From NCBI RefSeq assembly GCF_023703465.1, contig NZ_JAMQGP010000001.1:744001-808000 (forward strand): a stretch of 64,000 nucleotides of DNA, in the 5' to 3' direction. The DNA is from Echinimonas agarilytica. GTDB lineage: Bacteria > Pseudomonadota > Gammaproteobacteria > Enterobacterales > Neiellaceae. The notes under the pieces were generated by a model, which did no database searches, was not told where the DNA came from, and worked only from the letters and a program-made list of their open reading frames with translations. Position numbers and translations under genes: made by a program. Of the stretch, positions 9,335-18,474 are shown piece by piece (the first letter of the stretch is position 1; each line of letters starts with the position of its first letter).

Positions 9335-9392
9335 CTAGGGACGACCCTAACCAAAGTCGTGGAATGAATCGGGACGACCCGAATAGTTAGGT
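9335..9392 (+). promoter_or_regulatory. Guanidine-II (mini-ykkC) riboswitch inside the operon
   Basis: Two small hairpins with identical ACGA tetraloops are separated by a 19-base linker: TAGGG-ACGA-CCCTA (9336-9349) and TCGGG-ACGA-CCCGA (9369-9382). Paired stems with ACGR loops ahead of a ribosome-binding site define the guanidine-II class. The likely Shine-Dalgarno GTTAGG (9386-9391) is exactly complementary to CCTAAC (9346-9351), which overlaps the 3' strand of the first hairpin. This predicts an off state when hairpin 1 is open and an on state when guanidine closes it. It would control translation of the carboxylase starting at 9401. Confidence 0.92.
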
Positions 9393-9400
9393 AATATTTG

Positions 9401-12400
9401 ATGTTTTCAAAAGTTCTCATTGCCAACCGTGGTGCCATAGCGTGCCGTATTATTCGAACGCTTAAGAAAATGGGTGTCATCAGCGTAGCGATCTACAGCA
9501 ATGCTGATGCAGATAGCCTCCATGTATCGCAAGCTGACGAGTCCTACAGTCTAGGCGACGGTGGGGCAACCGACACCTATTTAAACCAAGACAAGATATT
9601 AGCCATCGCCCACCAGTCTGGCGCAGAGGCCATTCACCCTGGTTACGGATTTTTAAGCGAAAATCCAGATTTTGTGGCGCAATGTGAAGCACAGAATATT
9701 GTGTTTTTGGGTCCTACGGCTCAACAAATGAATGTGTTTGGTTTAAAACACAGTGCGCGTGAATTAGCACAGCAAGCGAGCGTGCCGCTTCTACCGGGCA
9801 CAGATCTATTGAATGATGCTCAGCAAGCCGTCAGTGAAGCTGAGCGTATTGGTTATCCGGTCATGCTTAAAAGTACAGCCGGTGGCGGTGGTATTGGCAT
9901 GCAGCGCTGCAACGATTCGTCCGCTTTGCTCAACGCATTTGAGTCGGTGAAACGTTTGAGCGAAAACAACTTTAGCAATAATGGTATTTTCCTAGAAAAA
10001 TTCATCGAACAAGCACGTCACATTGAAGTGCAAATTTTTGGTGATGGCCAAGGTCAAGTAATCGCGCTAGGTGAGCGAGATTGCTCCGCCCAACGTCGTC
10101 ATCAAAAAGTTATTGAAGAAACGCCAGCTCCGAACCTTTCCAACGAAACACGCGATAAACTTCAAAGTACGGCCATTGCATTAACTCAAACTGCGAACTA
10201 TCGAAATGCCGGTACCGTTGAGTATGTCCTCGACCAACAAACCCAGCAGTTCTACTTTTTAGAAGTGAACACGCGGCTTCAAGTAGAACACGGTGTTACC
10301 GAAGCCATATTCGACGTTGATTTAGTGCAATGGATGGTACAGCTTGGGGCACAAGAATTGCCGCCATTAGCTCAACTGTCAGAAGCTCTCAGCCCTAGGG
10401 GTCATGCCATTCAGATGCGCTTGTATGCTGAAGATGCGAATAAGAATTTTCAACCTTGTGCAGGCCTTTTGAGCCATGTTCAATGGCCTGAAAAAATTAA
10501 TGATTTCAGAGCACCGAACTATCTTAGAATTGATCATTGGATTGAATCTGGCACTGAAGTCTCACCATTTTTTGATCCGATGTTGGCAAAAGTAATTTGC
10601 TATGCTGCCGATCGCCAGTCAGCCCTCCATAACCTTCAGCAGGCACTGACCAATACCGAACTCTACGGTATTGAACACAATCTCGATTACGTCAGTCAAT
10701 TGCTCTCAACAGAGATGGTTCAGCAAGGCCGAGTATTGACTCAAAGCCTCAATGAATTCTCCTATCAACCTGCCACCATTGATGTATTAAGTGGCGGTAC
10801 TCAAAGCATTATTCAAGATTATCCCGGTCGCGTTGGGTATTGGGATGTGGGCGTGCCACCATCGGGTCCAATGGACTCAATGAGTTTTCGGCTGATCAAC
10901 GGATTGTTAAACAATAGCGATGATGCAGCTGGTCTTGAAATGATCATTTCTGGCCCGTCCTTGATGTTTAATGCGCCCTCGCAATTCGTCATAGGTGGCA
11001 GTGACATGGAAGCCACGCTGGACGGTAAGACCGTTGCCATGTGGCAAGTGACAGATGTGGGTGCAGGGCAAACGTTGAAGTTAGGACGTGTGACTGGGGC
11101 TGGTGCGCGCAGTTATTTTGCGGTCAAAGGTGGTTTGCAGTGCCCCGACTACTTGGGCAGTAAGTCGACATTCACTCTGGGGCAGTTTGGTGGGCATAGT
11201 GGCCGTGCTTTGTTGGCTGGCGATGTGTTACGTTTACCTAAGTCTGATGTCTTAAAGCAGTCTGAAGTCGTTGCTGGACATTCTATTGATAAGCCACCGG
11301 TGTTATCCGAAGACTGGGCTATTCGAGTGATTTATGGGCCGCATGGAGCGCCTGATTTCTTCACTCAAAAGGATATCTCTGAATTTTTTGACGCCACATG
11401 GCAGGTGCATTTTAACTCCAGCCGAACGGGGGTTCGATTAATTGGGCCTAAACCCGAGTGGGCCCGAACTGATGGCGGCGAGGCAGGATTGCATCCGTCG
11501 AATATTCACGACAATGCCTATGCGGTGGGAACCATCGACTTTACAGGAGACATGCCGGTCATTTTGGGACCCGATGGCCCAAGTTTGGGTGGCTTTGTAT
11601 GTCCGGCGACCATCATCAAAGCCGACTTGTGGAAGATGGGCCAGCTTAAGGCCGGTGACACCATTAAATTCCAAGCCGTATCTATAGAAGAAGCCGCCGA
11701 GGCTGAACAAGCGCAAAGCAAGGCGCTTAAAGCGCTGAGCTTCTCGGAAATGGCATTAAATGATGCGCCTATTGTTTCACCTATTGTGCATCAAATTGCG
11801 GCGTCTAAATACGGCGAGAAGGTGGTCTACAGACCGAGCGGTGAAGATTATTTGCTGGTGGAATACGGTGAGCAAGTGCTGGATATTCGGCTGCGCTTTC
11901 GCGTTCATGCTCTCATGTTGGCGTTGCAAGATTTAGCCGTAGAGGGGATTTACGAACTCACTCCGGGTATTCGTTCGCTACAAATTCATTATGATAATTT
12001 CAAACTACCCATGGCCGATTTATTGGCGATCTTGGAAACATCAGAATCTGCTCTGACTGATATTGATGAGTTGAAAGTGCCTGCAAGGATCGTCCACTTA
12101 CCGCTGTCGTGGGATGACGAAGCAACACGTTTAGCCATTCAAAAATACGATGAGGTGGTTCGAAAAGATGCCCCGTGGTGTCCTGACAATATCGAATTCA
12201 TTCGTCGCATTAATGGCCTCGACTCTGTCGATGAAGTCAAGCGAATTGTATTTGATGCCAGCTATTTAGTGATGGGGCTTGGCGATGTGTACTTGGGCGC
12301 TCCTGTGGCAACTCCCATGGACCCAAGACATCGATTAGTGACGACTAAATATAACCCTGCCCGCACATGGACGCCCGAAAACGCAGTGGGTATTGGTGGC

Positions 12401-13030
12401 GCCTATCTTTGTGTTTACGGCATGGAAGGGCCTGGCGGATACCAGTTTGTGGGGCGTACGTTGCAAATGTGGAATCGCTACCGCACCACCCAAGCGTTTG
12501 AAAAACCCTGGCTTTTGCGGTTCTTTGACCAAATTCGGTTTTATGAAGTTGAAGCGCCCGAATTGCTTGATGTTCGACAGCAACATCCACGCGGTCAGTA
12601 TGAAGTAAAAATCGAACACACCGAATTTAGCCTGGCCGATTACCAAGCACAAATCGATGTTCACCAAGATGAGATTGCGGCGTTCAAAACGACTCAGCAA
12701 AAAGCATTTGAAGCCGAGCGTCAGCGCTGGATCGACACCGGTCAAGCTGACTTTAAAGCCGATGCATTGATTGAACAGGAACACAATGAAGATGCCTTAG
12801 ACGATCAACAATTTGCTGTTGAAAGCCACGTCGCGGGCAACATTTGGCAAGTGTTGGTTGAACCCGGAGATACCGTAGTTGCAGGCCAGAAGCTGATGAT
12901 ATTAGAAGCCATGAAGATGGAGTTAGAAGTCCTCGCGCCCGAAGCGGGAACAGTAGTGACGGTTCAACAACTCGCAGGCTCACAAGTGCATGCTGGGCAA
13001 CGTTTAATTGTATTGGAGTCTAAACAATGA
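9401..13030 (+). CDS. Guanidine carboxylase (biotin-dependent, urea carboxylase family)
   Basis: A 1209-residue cytoplasmic multidomain enzyme carboxylating guanidine (historically annotated as urea carboxylase) with ATP and bicarbonate. Domains in order are: biotin carboxylase, about 1-450 (KSTAGGGGIGMQ ATP-grasp loop, FLEVNTRLQVEHGVTE); a carboxyltransferase part related to KipA/allophanate hydrolase subunit 2, about 460-780 (starting at SGGTQSIIQDYPGR); a KipI-like part, about 800-1080; and the biotinyl domain with EAMKM (biotinyl-Lys about 1172). A TTG at 9398 precedes ATG 9401; the ATG is chosen. The gene follows the guanidine-II riboswitch and overlaps the allophanate hydrolase gene by 4 bases. 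Guanidine rather than urea is inferred from the two riboswitches and the deiminase genes. Confidence 0.93.
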   Translation: MFSKVLIANRGAIACRIIRTLKKMGVISVAIYSNADADSLHVSQADESYSLGDGGATDTYLNQDKILAIAHQSGAEAIHPGYGFLSENPDFVAQCEAQNIVFLGPTAQQMNVFGLKHSARELAQQASVPLLPGTDLLNDAQQAVSEAERIGYPVMLKSTAGGGGIGMQRCNDSSALLNAFESVKRLSENNFSNNGIFLEKFIEQARHIEVQIFGDGQGQVIALGERDCSAQRRHQKVIEETPAPNLSNETRDKLQSTAIALTQTANYRNAGTVEYVLDQQTQQFYFLEVNTRLQVEHGVTEAIFDVDLVQWMVQLGAQELPPLAQLSEALSPRGHAIQMRLYAEDANKNFQPCAGLLSHVQWPEKINDFRAPNYLRIDHWIESGTEVSPFFDPMLAKVICYAADRQSALHNLQQALTNTELYGIEHNLDYVSQLLSTEMVQQGRVLTQSLNEFSYQPATIDVLSGGTQSIIQDYPGRVGYWDVGVPPSGPMDSMSFRLINGLLNNSDDAAGLEMIISGPSLMFNAPSQFVIGGSDMEATLDGKTVAMWQVTDVGAGQTLKLGRVTGAGARSYFAVKGGLQCPDYLGSKSTFTLGQFGGHSGRALLAGDVLRLPKSDVLKQSEVVAGHSIDKPPVLSEDWAIRVIYGPHGAPDFFTQKDISEFFDATWQVHFNSSRTGVRLIGPKPEWARTDGGEAGLHPSNIHDNAYAVGTIDFTGDMPVILGPDGPSLGGFVCPATIIKADLWKMGQLKAGDTIKFQAVSIEEAAEAEQAQSKALKALSFSEMALNDAPIVSPIVHQIAASKYGEKVVYRPSGEDYLLVEYGEQVLDIRLRFRVHALMLALQDLAVEGIYELTPGIRSLQIHYDNFKLPMADLLAILETSESALTDIDELKVPARIVHLPLSWDDEATRLAIQKYDEVVRKDAPWCPDNIEFIRRINGLDSVDEVKRIVFDASYLVMGLGDVYLGAPVATPMDPRHRLVTTKYNPARTWTPENAVGIGGAYLCVYGMEGPGGYQFVGRTLQMWNRYRTTQAFEKPWLLRFFDQIRFYEVEAPELLDVRQQHPRGQYEVKIEHTEFSLADYQAQIDVHQDEIAAFKTTQQKAFEAERQRWIDTGQADFKADALIEQEHNEDALDDQQFAVESHVAGNIWQVLVEPGDTVVAGQKLMILEAMKMELEVLAPEAGTVVTVQQLAGSQVHAGQRLIVLESKQ

Positions 13031-14853
13031 TTTACCCTACTATTGATGCATTGCAAAATGCCTATCGCAGCGATGATGTTAGCCCTAAGATTTATCTCAA
13101 ACAGCAGTTAAATGCCGCACGCGAGGATCAGACTTGCAGTTGGATTAGCCTTATTAGTGATGATGACTTAGCCGCTTATCTAGGTGCTCTAGAGGGTAAA
13201 TCCGCCGATGATTTACCATTGTACGGTGTGCCATTTGCAATTAAAGATAACATCGATTTACAAGGTTTGCCCACCACTGCGGGGTGCCGAGAGTATGCTT
13301 ACCAGCCTGAAGATTCAGCATTTGTCGTGCAGCAATTGATTGCGGCGGGTGCAGTGCCTTTGGGCAAAACCAATATGGACCAATTTGCCACCGGCCTTGT
13401 TGGGACTCGTAGCCCTTGGGGGGCGGTCTCGAACAGTCATAATGCTGAGTATATTTCCGGCGGCTCAAGTTCGGGAAGTGCCGTGGCAGTAGCGACTGCG
13501 CAAGTATGCTTTTCACTGGGAACCGACACTGCAGGTTCGGGCCGCGTGCCTGCTGCTTTCAACAACATATTGGGAATGAAAGCAACTAAAGGACTCGTCA
13601 GTTGTTCGGGCGTTGTCCCGGCCTGTAAAAGCCTTGATTGCGTGACTTTGTTTGCTCACACCGCCGATGATCTCAACATACTATTGCAGGTCGCTGCACA
13701 CTACGATGCTTCTGATTGCTATGCTCGAACGAACCTGCCGAACAATCATGCAGACGCTTATCAGCCAGCTAACTCACTTGCTGGTACAAGAATTGGCGTG
13801 CCAAAAGCGCATCAAATGAAGTTCTTTGGAAACAATGACTGTGAAGCGTTGTTTGAGAGGGCGATAAAGGTCTTAGAGCAGCAAGGAGCCGAGCTTGTTG
13901 AGATTGATTTCCAGCCTTTTATTGATGCCGCTAAATTGCTTTACGAAGGGCCTTGGGTCGCAGAGCGATATGCTGCGATTGAAGATTTTTTCAATCAAGA
14001 TGCATCGCGTTGCTTGCCTGTGATCCAAACCATTGTAGGTGGCGCGGAAGATAAAACTGCGTCTGACGCCTTTAAGGCCATGTACCGCTTGCAGGCCTAT
14101 AAAGTTGAATGCGATGCGTTGCTCGCAAAAGTTGATGCTGTGATGACGCCAACCGCAGGCACTATTTACACCATTGACGAAGTGAACCAAAACCCCATCG
14201 AGTTGAACTCAAACGTTGGGTACTACACCAACTTTATGAATTTATTGGATTATGCGGCGGTCGCAGTGCCTGCGGGGATACAAAGCACAGGACTTCCGTT
14301 TGGTGTGACGCTGTTCTCTTCAGCTTACAGTGATCGAAAGCTATTGAGCCTAGCCGGCCAATTGCAGCACGCATACGATCTGCCTCTGGGGGCTACAGGC
14401 CAACCATTGCAGATCAGTTTGAATACCAACTGCGAGATCGAGCCCGACACTAATTGGGTTGAATTGGCGGTATGTGGTGCTCATTTACAGGGGCTACCGC
14501 TCAATCCTCAACTGGTTGAACGCAATGCAGAGTTGTTAGAAGACACCTCAACTTCGCCTCACTATCAGCTCTATGCACTTCCTGGAGGACCACCTTTTCG
14601 CCCAGGTCTAGTGAGAGCTGAAACGTCAGGTTGCTGCATTGCTGTTGAGGTGTGGCGTATGCCGCTTGAAAATCTAGGCAGCTTTTTACAAGGAATTCCA
14701 CAGCCATTGGGTTTGGGGAAAGTAGAGCTGAATGATGGCCGCTGGGTCATCAGCTTCATTTGTGAAGGATATGCCATTACCGAAGCGAAAAATATTTCGC
14801 AACATGGCGGTTGGCGCGCTTACCTAGCATCGCTTGATAACGCTAAGCATTAG
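13027..14853 (+). CDS. atzF: Allophanate hydrolase
   Basis: A 608-residue amidase-signature enzyme hydrolysing allophanate to ammonia and carbon dioxide, the last step of the guanidine pathway encoded here. The catalytic triad is visible: Lys73 (AIKDNID), cis-Ser147 (GGSSSGS) and nucleophile Ser171 (TDTAGSGR), with the usual 24-residue spacing between the serines. A C-terminal domain (about 470-608) follows the amidase fold, as in AtzF. The start overlaps the carboxylase stop in ATGA, with GGAG upstream, showing translational coupling. A hairpin (GTCACAG at 14865-14871 with CTGTGAC at 14889-14895) follows the stop but lacks a T-run. Confidence 0.93.
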   Translation: MIYPTIDALQNAYRSDDVSPKIYLKQQLNAAREDQTCSWISLISDDDLAAYLGALEGKSADDLPLYGVPFAIKDNIDLQGLPTTAGCREYAYQPEDSAFVVQQLIAAGAVPLGKTNMDQFATGLVGTRSPWGAVSNSHNAEYISGGSSSGSAVAVATAQVCFSLGTDTAGSGRVPAAFNNILGMKATKGLVSCSGVVPACKSLDCVTLFAHTADDLNILLQVAAHYDASDCYARTNLPNNHADAYQPANSLAGTRIGVPKAHQMKFFGNNDCEALFERAIKVLEQQGAELVEIDFQPFIDAAKLLYEGPWVAERYAAIEDFFNQDASRCLPVIQTIVGGAEDKTASDAFKAMYRLQAYKVECDALLAKVDAVMTPTAGTIYTIDEVNQNPIELNSNVGYYTNFMNLLDYAAVAVPAGIQSTGLPFGVTLFSSAYSDRKLLSLAGQLQHAYDLPLGATGQPLQISLNTNCEIEPDTNWVELAVCGAHLQGLPLNPQLVERNAELLEDTSTSPHYQLYALPGGPPFRPGLVRAETSGCCIAVEVWRMPLENLGSFLQGIPQPLGLGKVELNDGRWVISFICEGYAITEAKNISQHGGWRAYLASLDNAKH

Positions 14854-14970
14854 CGTGCCTTTCTGTCACAGGGCGAGCTATGGTTGGCTCTGTGACGTGC
14901 GGTATCATTCGTATTCTGCGATGAGCTTGGCTAGTATTCATGTCATTGCCCGATAAGTGATGGCCTTGCT

Positions 14971-15474
14971 ATGCCAATTTCTCCTGTCCCGACTTTTGTT
15001 CGTTATTTAAATCAGTTGGCACACATGCTTGATGTGCTTAAATCGAGTCCAGTCAGAGAAAATATTCTTGAGCATCGGTTAGCAAATGATATGTTTCCGT
15101 TGCGCCAGCAAGTTTGTGTCACCATCGCTTTTGCATCTCGTACATGCTTTCCAGCGGCAAATCTTGAGATTCCTGAGTTAAATTATACGCTCACGACATT
15201 CGGTGAATTACAGGCCGAGATCGAACGAATCATATCGCTTATTCAGCACATCCCTGAGACTCATTTTGAAGAACTTGAATTAAGAACTGTGTTGACCCAA
15301 GCTGGCGATGCTGAACTTTGTTTGCCGGGCCACGAGTTTTTGCTGAGCTACGCCATTCCAAATTTTATGTTTCACCTGTGTGCGGTGTACGCGATCGCCC
15401 GGTCTGCGGGCGTAGATTTTGGGAAGCAAGATTTTGACGGCTATCACCAATATCCGAAAGGCTTCAGTTTTTAG
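14971..15474 (+). CDS. DUF1993 family protein
   Basis: A 167-residue soluble protein resembling the DUF1993 family (DinB-like four-helix proteins of unknown function). Family-like features are the N-terminal VPTFVRYLNQLAHMLDVL helix, the central ANDMFPLRQQVCVTIAFA segment and the C-terminal PNFMFHLCAVYAIARSAGVDFGKQDF. Its Shine-Dalgarno is weak. It is separated from the guanidine operon by 117 bases and is probably unrelated to it. No function can be given. Confidence 0.75.
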   Translation: MPISPVPTFVRYLNQLAHMLDVLKSSPVRENILEHRLANDMFPLRQQVCVTIAFASRTCFPAANLEIPELNYTLTTFGELQAEIERIISLIQHIPETHFEELELRTVLTQAGDAELCLPGHEFLLSYAIPNFMFHLCAVYAIARSAGVDFGKQDFDGYHQYPKGFSF

Positions 15475-15547
15475 TCGGATTATGAGGTGACTTAGGGTTT
15501 AATATTGAAAAATACTAATTTTCATTCGAAGTGTAGTAGGGATGACT

Positions 15548-15898
15548 ATGATAAAAACTAAAACAGAATTTGTATTCGTACTCATTCTAGTCGCAATGTG
15601 GGCCGCATGTATTTACACCGAATCGTCCATGGTTGTGCCAGCCATCGTCACGGTTGGGTTCTGGGTGGTGAGAATTCGTAAATCGAATATAGAAAAAGTG
15701 CGCTTGAGTAAAATGCGCCAGACCGAAGAAAATGCATTGGCACTGGGCGCATCAGAAGATTTCATTGCACAATGGCTTAAGAAGCCCATGTGGACTTCGC
15801 AGGATAACTACAATGACGTTCACCCTGGCCGTGAAGCTGAAGCTATCTATGACGCCTACCAAGAACAACAGGCTGAATGCGCTGAAGAAAAGTCTTGA
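15548..15898 (+). CDS. Small membrane protein of unknown function
   Basis: A 116-residue protein not assigned to a family. Two hydrophobic segments lie near the N-terminus (FVFVLILVAMWAACIY and MVVPAIVTVGFWVV), followed by a basic stretch and a soluble, Glu-rich C-terminal half ending in AECAEEKS. The topology suggests a small inner-membrane protein with a cytoplasmic tail. An upstream in-frame ATG at 15542 sits directly on the AGGG ribosome-binding site, so the ATG at 15548 is preferred. A perfect terminator follows. Confidence 0.65.
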   Translation: MIKTKTEFVFVLILVAMWAACIYTESSMVVPAIVTVGFWVVRIRKSNIEKVRLSKMRQTEENALALGASEDFIAQWLKKPMWTSQDNYNDVHPGREAEAIYDAYQEQQAECAEEKS

Positions 15899-15913
15899 GT
15901 AGAATGTCAGAAT

Positions 15914-15951
15914 GCATAAAAAAAGCCGCTATAAAGCGGCTTTTTTTATGC
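15914..15951. terminator. Bidirectional rho-independent terminator
   Basis: A perfect 17-base inverted repeat around loop ATAA, with core stem AGCCGCT/AGCGGCT and A7/T7 runs on the two flanks. It can terminate both the rightward small membrane gene and the leftward cytidylyltransferase gene. Confidence 0.92.
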
Positions 15952-15967
15952 TGAAACAATGGCAGTT

Positions 15968-16636
15968 TTATTTCTTTTTAGAGCGATAAATCGCATGTTC
16001 TAAGTCGTCGAGCGTATTGATATCGCAGAACTGATCTTTTGGCACTTCGAATAGATAAGGCTTTTGACCAAAAAAGTAGCTGTTGGCTTTCATGTCAGCG
16101 TGGCGTTGAATGAAAATTCCGCCATCTTGCATGTAATAGCTGGGCAAGTCTTTAGACAGAGTATGGCGTTCTGCATAGGGGTTGTAATTGAGTACCTGCT
16201 TGTCAGGACCCCATAGGTGCTCTTTCAGTTCAATAACCGATAGCAGAGAATCATAGCCTTCGTCTTCGCAGCTTAAGAATTTTTGTACCGCAGCATCGTA
16301 TGTGTCGGGGTGAATAAATGGGTTGGTGCAGTGCGCCCAAACCACCACATCAGTCTCGATCAATTCCATCATGTTGCCAATCATTTCATTGGCAGAGGCA
16401 ACGCTTTCGTCACAATAGTAGTCAGGACGAATCACCACCTCGGCGCCGTATTCTTTGGCTTCAGCAGCAATGGCATCAGAGTCTGTACCCACAATCACGC
16501 GATCGATACACTCACAATCTTTTAACTGCAGAATCTTATTGGCCAAAAGCGTGTGTTTATTGAGAACTTGAAGAGCTTTGTTTTCAACTCTTTGGCTGTT
16601 TGCTCGAGCAACAATGACGGCTGAAACTTCTGGCAT
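15968..16636 (-). CDS. Acylneuraminate (nonulosonate) cytidylyltransferase family protein
   Basis: A 222-residue nucleotidyltransferase of the NeuA/PseF/LegF/KdsB type, transferring CMP to a nonulosonic (sialic-like) acid. The N-terminal nucleotide-binding motif is ARANSQRVENKAL, slightly different from the usual R-x-G-S-K-G-x-x-x-K-N. VVVWAHCTNPFIHPDTYDAAV and the C-terminal DINTLDDLEHA fit the family. It lies 120 bases downstream of a putative transferase on the same strand. The synthase and other biosynthetic genes (NeuB-type and upstream) are not in the window. Which sugar acid is activated cannot be told. Confidence 0.82.
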   Translation of the reverse strand: MPEVSAVIVARANSQRVENKALQVLNKHTLLANKILQLKDCECIDRVIVGTDSDAIAAEAKEYGAEVVIRPDYYCDESVASANEMIGNMMELIETDVVVWAHCTNPFIHPDTYDAAVQKFLSCEDEGYDSLLSVIELKEHLWGPDKQVLNYNPYAERHTLSKDLPSYYMQDGGIFIQRHADMKANSYFFGQKPYLFEVPKDQFCDINTLDDLEHAIYRSKKK

Positions 16637-16756
16637 TTGGAAACCTTCTGGAATTTAAAGTGGGTGCAATACGTTCATCTTAAGAACTGCGGCAAATAAT
16701 AACGCCTAATTCAGTTCTGCACCATATTTGTTGGCGGGAACGGCGCCACCGTATTG

Positions 16757-18337
16757 CTATTTAGTCTGTATTTTAGCAAAAGCAGCAATCCAACGGCTCA
16801 AATAACCCGATGATACGCCCACAAACCGTTGATAAAACGTCTGGTAAGATGATGTGCTGGTGTCTGATGGTAAAAATGCTTTGGCTACGTGCTCGCTTAA
16901 TTGGTCGGTGGACGTCACCCAGATCTTCGAGTCCAAGAGCTGTTGATACACGTCTTGGTTTTGCGGGCGAAGCCAAACATCATTGCGTTCGCACACCACT
17001 AAAAATGGGATGCCTGCGTCTAAACACTCTGAGTGCCCAGTCCCACTAGGTGTAGTAAACAGCACGGCCTGATAGTGTTTGGCGTCTTCGGCAATGGTAC
17101 CGCGACTACCTTCAACAAATTCAATATTGCTGTATTGAGCCAGGTCGAGATTGTCAATTAAGTCTTGTTTATTGTTGAGCGGGTGCGAACGGATATGAAT
17201 TTTGTAACCGGGGCAGGCATCGCCGATCATTTTCAATGCACTTTTCACCGAACCCGTTTGACGCGTGAAAGATGGGCTGTGAAAACCATGTTGAATTTGA
17301 TTTGATATGTATTGAACCACCACTAAAACCTTGTCGTTTGAGGGCATTGAAACTAATGACAGTGGCTTACTGAATACGGTGGATAACTTAAGGTTTGGCA
17401 TGACTTCATCATGCTCAGCAATGGTGTAGCCCCACGTCCCGAAGTGACTGACAAAACATTCTTCTGCTATTTCGTTCCAGCGCGGGTCAATTTGGCCTGC
17501 ATTGCCACCGTGTTGAATGCCAAAAATTGGTTTTTCCGTATATTTTACGTCGGCAATCAACGCCGCTATTTCGGGCTTGCGAATCATTTCTGGGCCGGTT
17601 GCTAAAGCATTCAATTTTTGATTGAAATACCGGGCATTCACCAGCGCTTGTGCGGCATATTCAGCCATGTAACAGGGGGCGGTTAAAACCACATATAAAG
17701 CGAGGGCTAGCTCATCGTGTGAGCGGCCAGTTTTGTCGAGGGATGCAAACCACTGTTCACGGAGTACAGCATGTCGTTTGGCTTGTGGTAGAGCAGGAAG
17801 TTTACGAAGAAATTTAACCTGACCTCGACTTATCAGTGAAAAAGCCAGACGTTTGAGCACCGGCATGCCATAGGTTACCTGAGTGACGGCTGAGCTCTGT
17901 GTTGAGATCGGCGCAGGATGCGTAACGGCTGTATAGTTTGTACCATCATGCTCGCCCCAATCCACAGCATTAAGTTGGCTAAAATCAAAATCAGGGTTGA
18001 TCAGTTGGCTGAGCAATTTATGGTGTGGTTCGTTGAGACGAACGGCTTCCATTTCCTTTAAAGACGAGAAGCTAGGCAGCGTAATAGGCTCTAAAGTACT
18101 TTGCTTAATTTGTGTGTGGCGAGCGACTGCAAATTGAGTGACTGCAAGTACAACCGCTGGATGCAGCATGATGCCCAGCCGTGGATCATCTCCCAACACC
18201 TGTTGTAGTCCTTGTGTCAACCAATCATTGAGTTCAAAGGAGCTCTGCTTAATGCAGTCAAGGTATTCTGATATCTCTGGATAATTAGCCGCTTCAGCGA
18301 GATCAAACAGCGTCAGAAATTGCTTAAGTGAAGCCAT
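16757..18337 (-). CDS. Putative surface-carbohydrate transferase (LIC12162-like)
   Basis: A 526-residue cytoplasmic protein without signal peptide or membrane segments. The C-terminal half resembles the LIC12162-type/GT-B-like putative transferases seen in nonulosonate or lipopolysaccharide loci: KPIFGIQHGGNAG, EECFVSHFGTWGY, HIRSHPL, and a late TTPSGTGHSECLDAGIPFLV segment like a nucleotide-sugar-binding C-domain. The N-terminal about 200 residues are unrecognised. Its position just upstream of a CMP-sugar synthetase, on the same strand, supports a role in adding a CMP-activated nonulosonate to a surface structure. This is an inference from partial motifs. Confidence 0.55.
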   Translation of the reverse strand: MASLKQFLTLFDLAEAANYPEISEYLDCIKQSSFELNDWLTQGLQQVLGDDPRLGIMLHPAVVLAVTQFAVARHTQIKQSTLEPITLPSFSSLKEMEAVRLNEPHHKLLSQLINPDFDFSQLNAVDWGEHDGTNYTAVTHPAPISTQSSAVTQVTYGMPVLKRLAFSLISRGQVKFLRKLPALPQAKRHAVLREQWFASLDKTGRSHDELALALYVVLTAPCYMAEYAAQALVNARYFNQKLNALATGPEMIRKPEIAALIADVKYTEKPIFGIQHGGNAGQIDPRWNEIAEECFVSHFGTWGYTIAEHDEVMPNLKLSTVFSKPLSLVSMPSNDKVLVVVQYISNQIQHGFHSPSFTRQTGSVKSALKMIGDACPGYKIHIRSHPLNNKQDLIDNLDLAQYSNIEFVEGSRGTIAEDAKHYQAVLFTTPSGTGHSECLDAGIPFLVVCERNDVWLRPQNQDVYQQLLDSKIWVTSTDQLSEHVAKAFLPSDTSTSSYQTFYQRFVGVSSGYLSRWIAAFAKIQTK

Positions 18338-18474
18338 TGATTATCAATCCTGTAGTCGAAGTGGTTGGCAAACGCAGTGCAACAAAATATGGCTTGCATC
18401 ATACTCGATCTTGCCACAACGCCGCACCATCAATGTTGAAACTGCGGTAAAAAGGCCGACGACTATGGGATCCA

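Noticed and set aside
14841-14895. Hairpins after the allophanate hydrolase gene as a rho-independent terminator.
   Set aside because: The stems CGCTAA/TTAGCG and GTCACAG/CTGTGAC are real, but no T-run follows either, so an intrinsic terminator is not supported.
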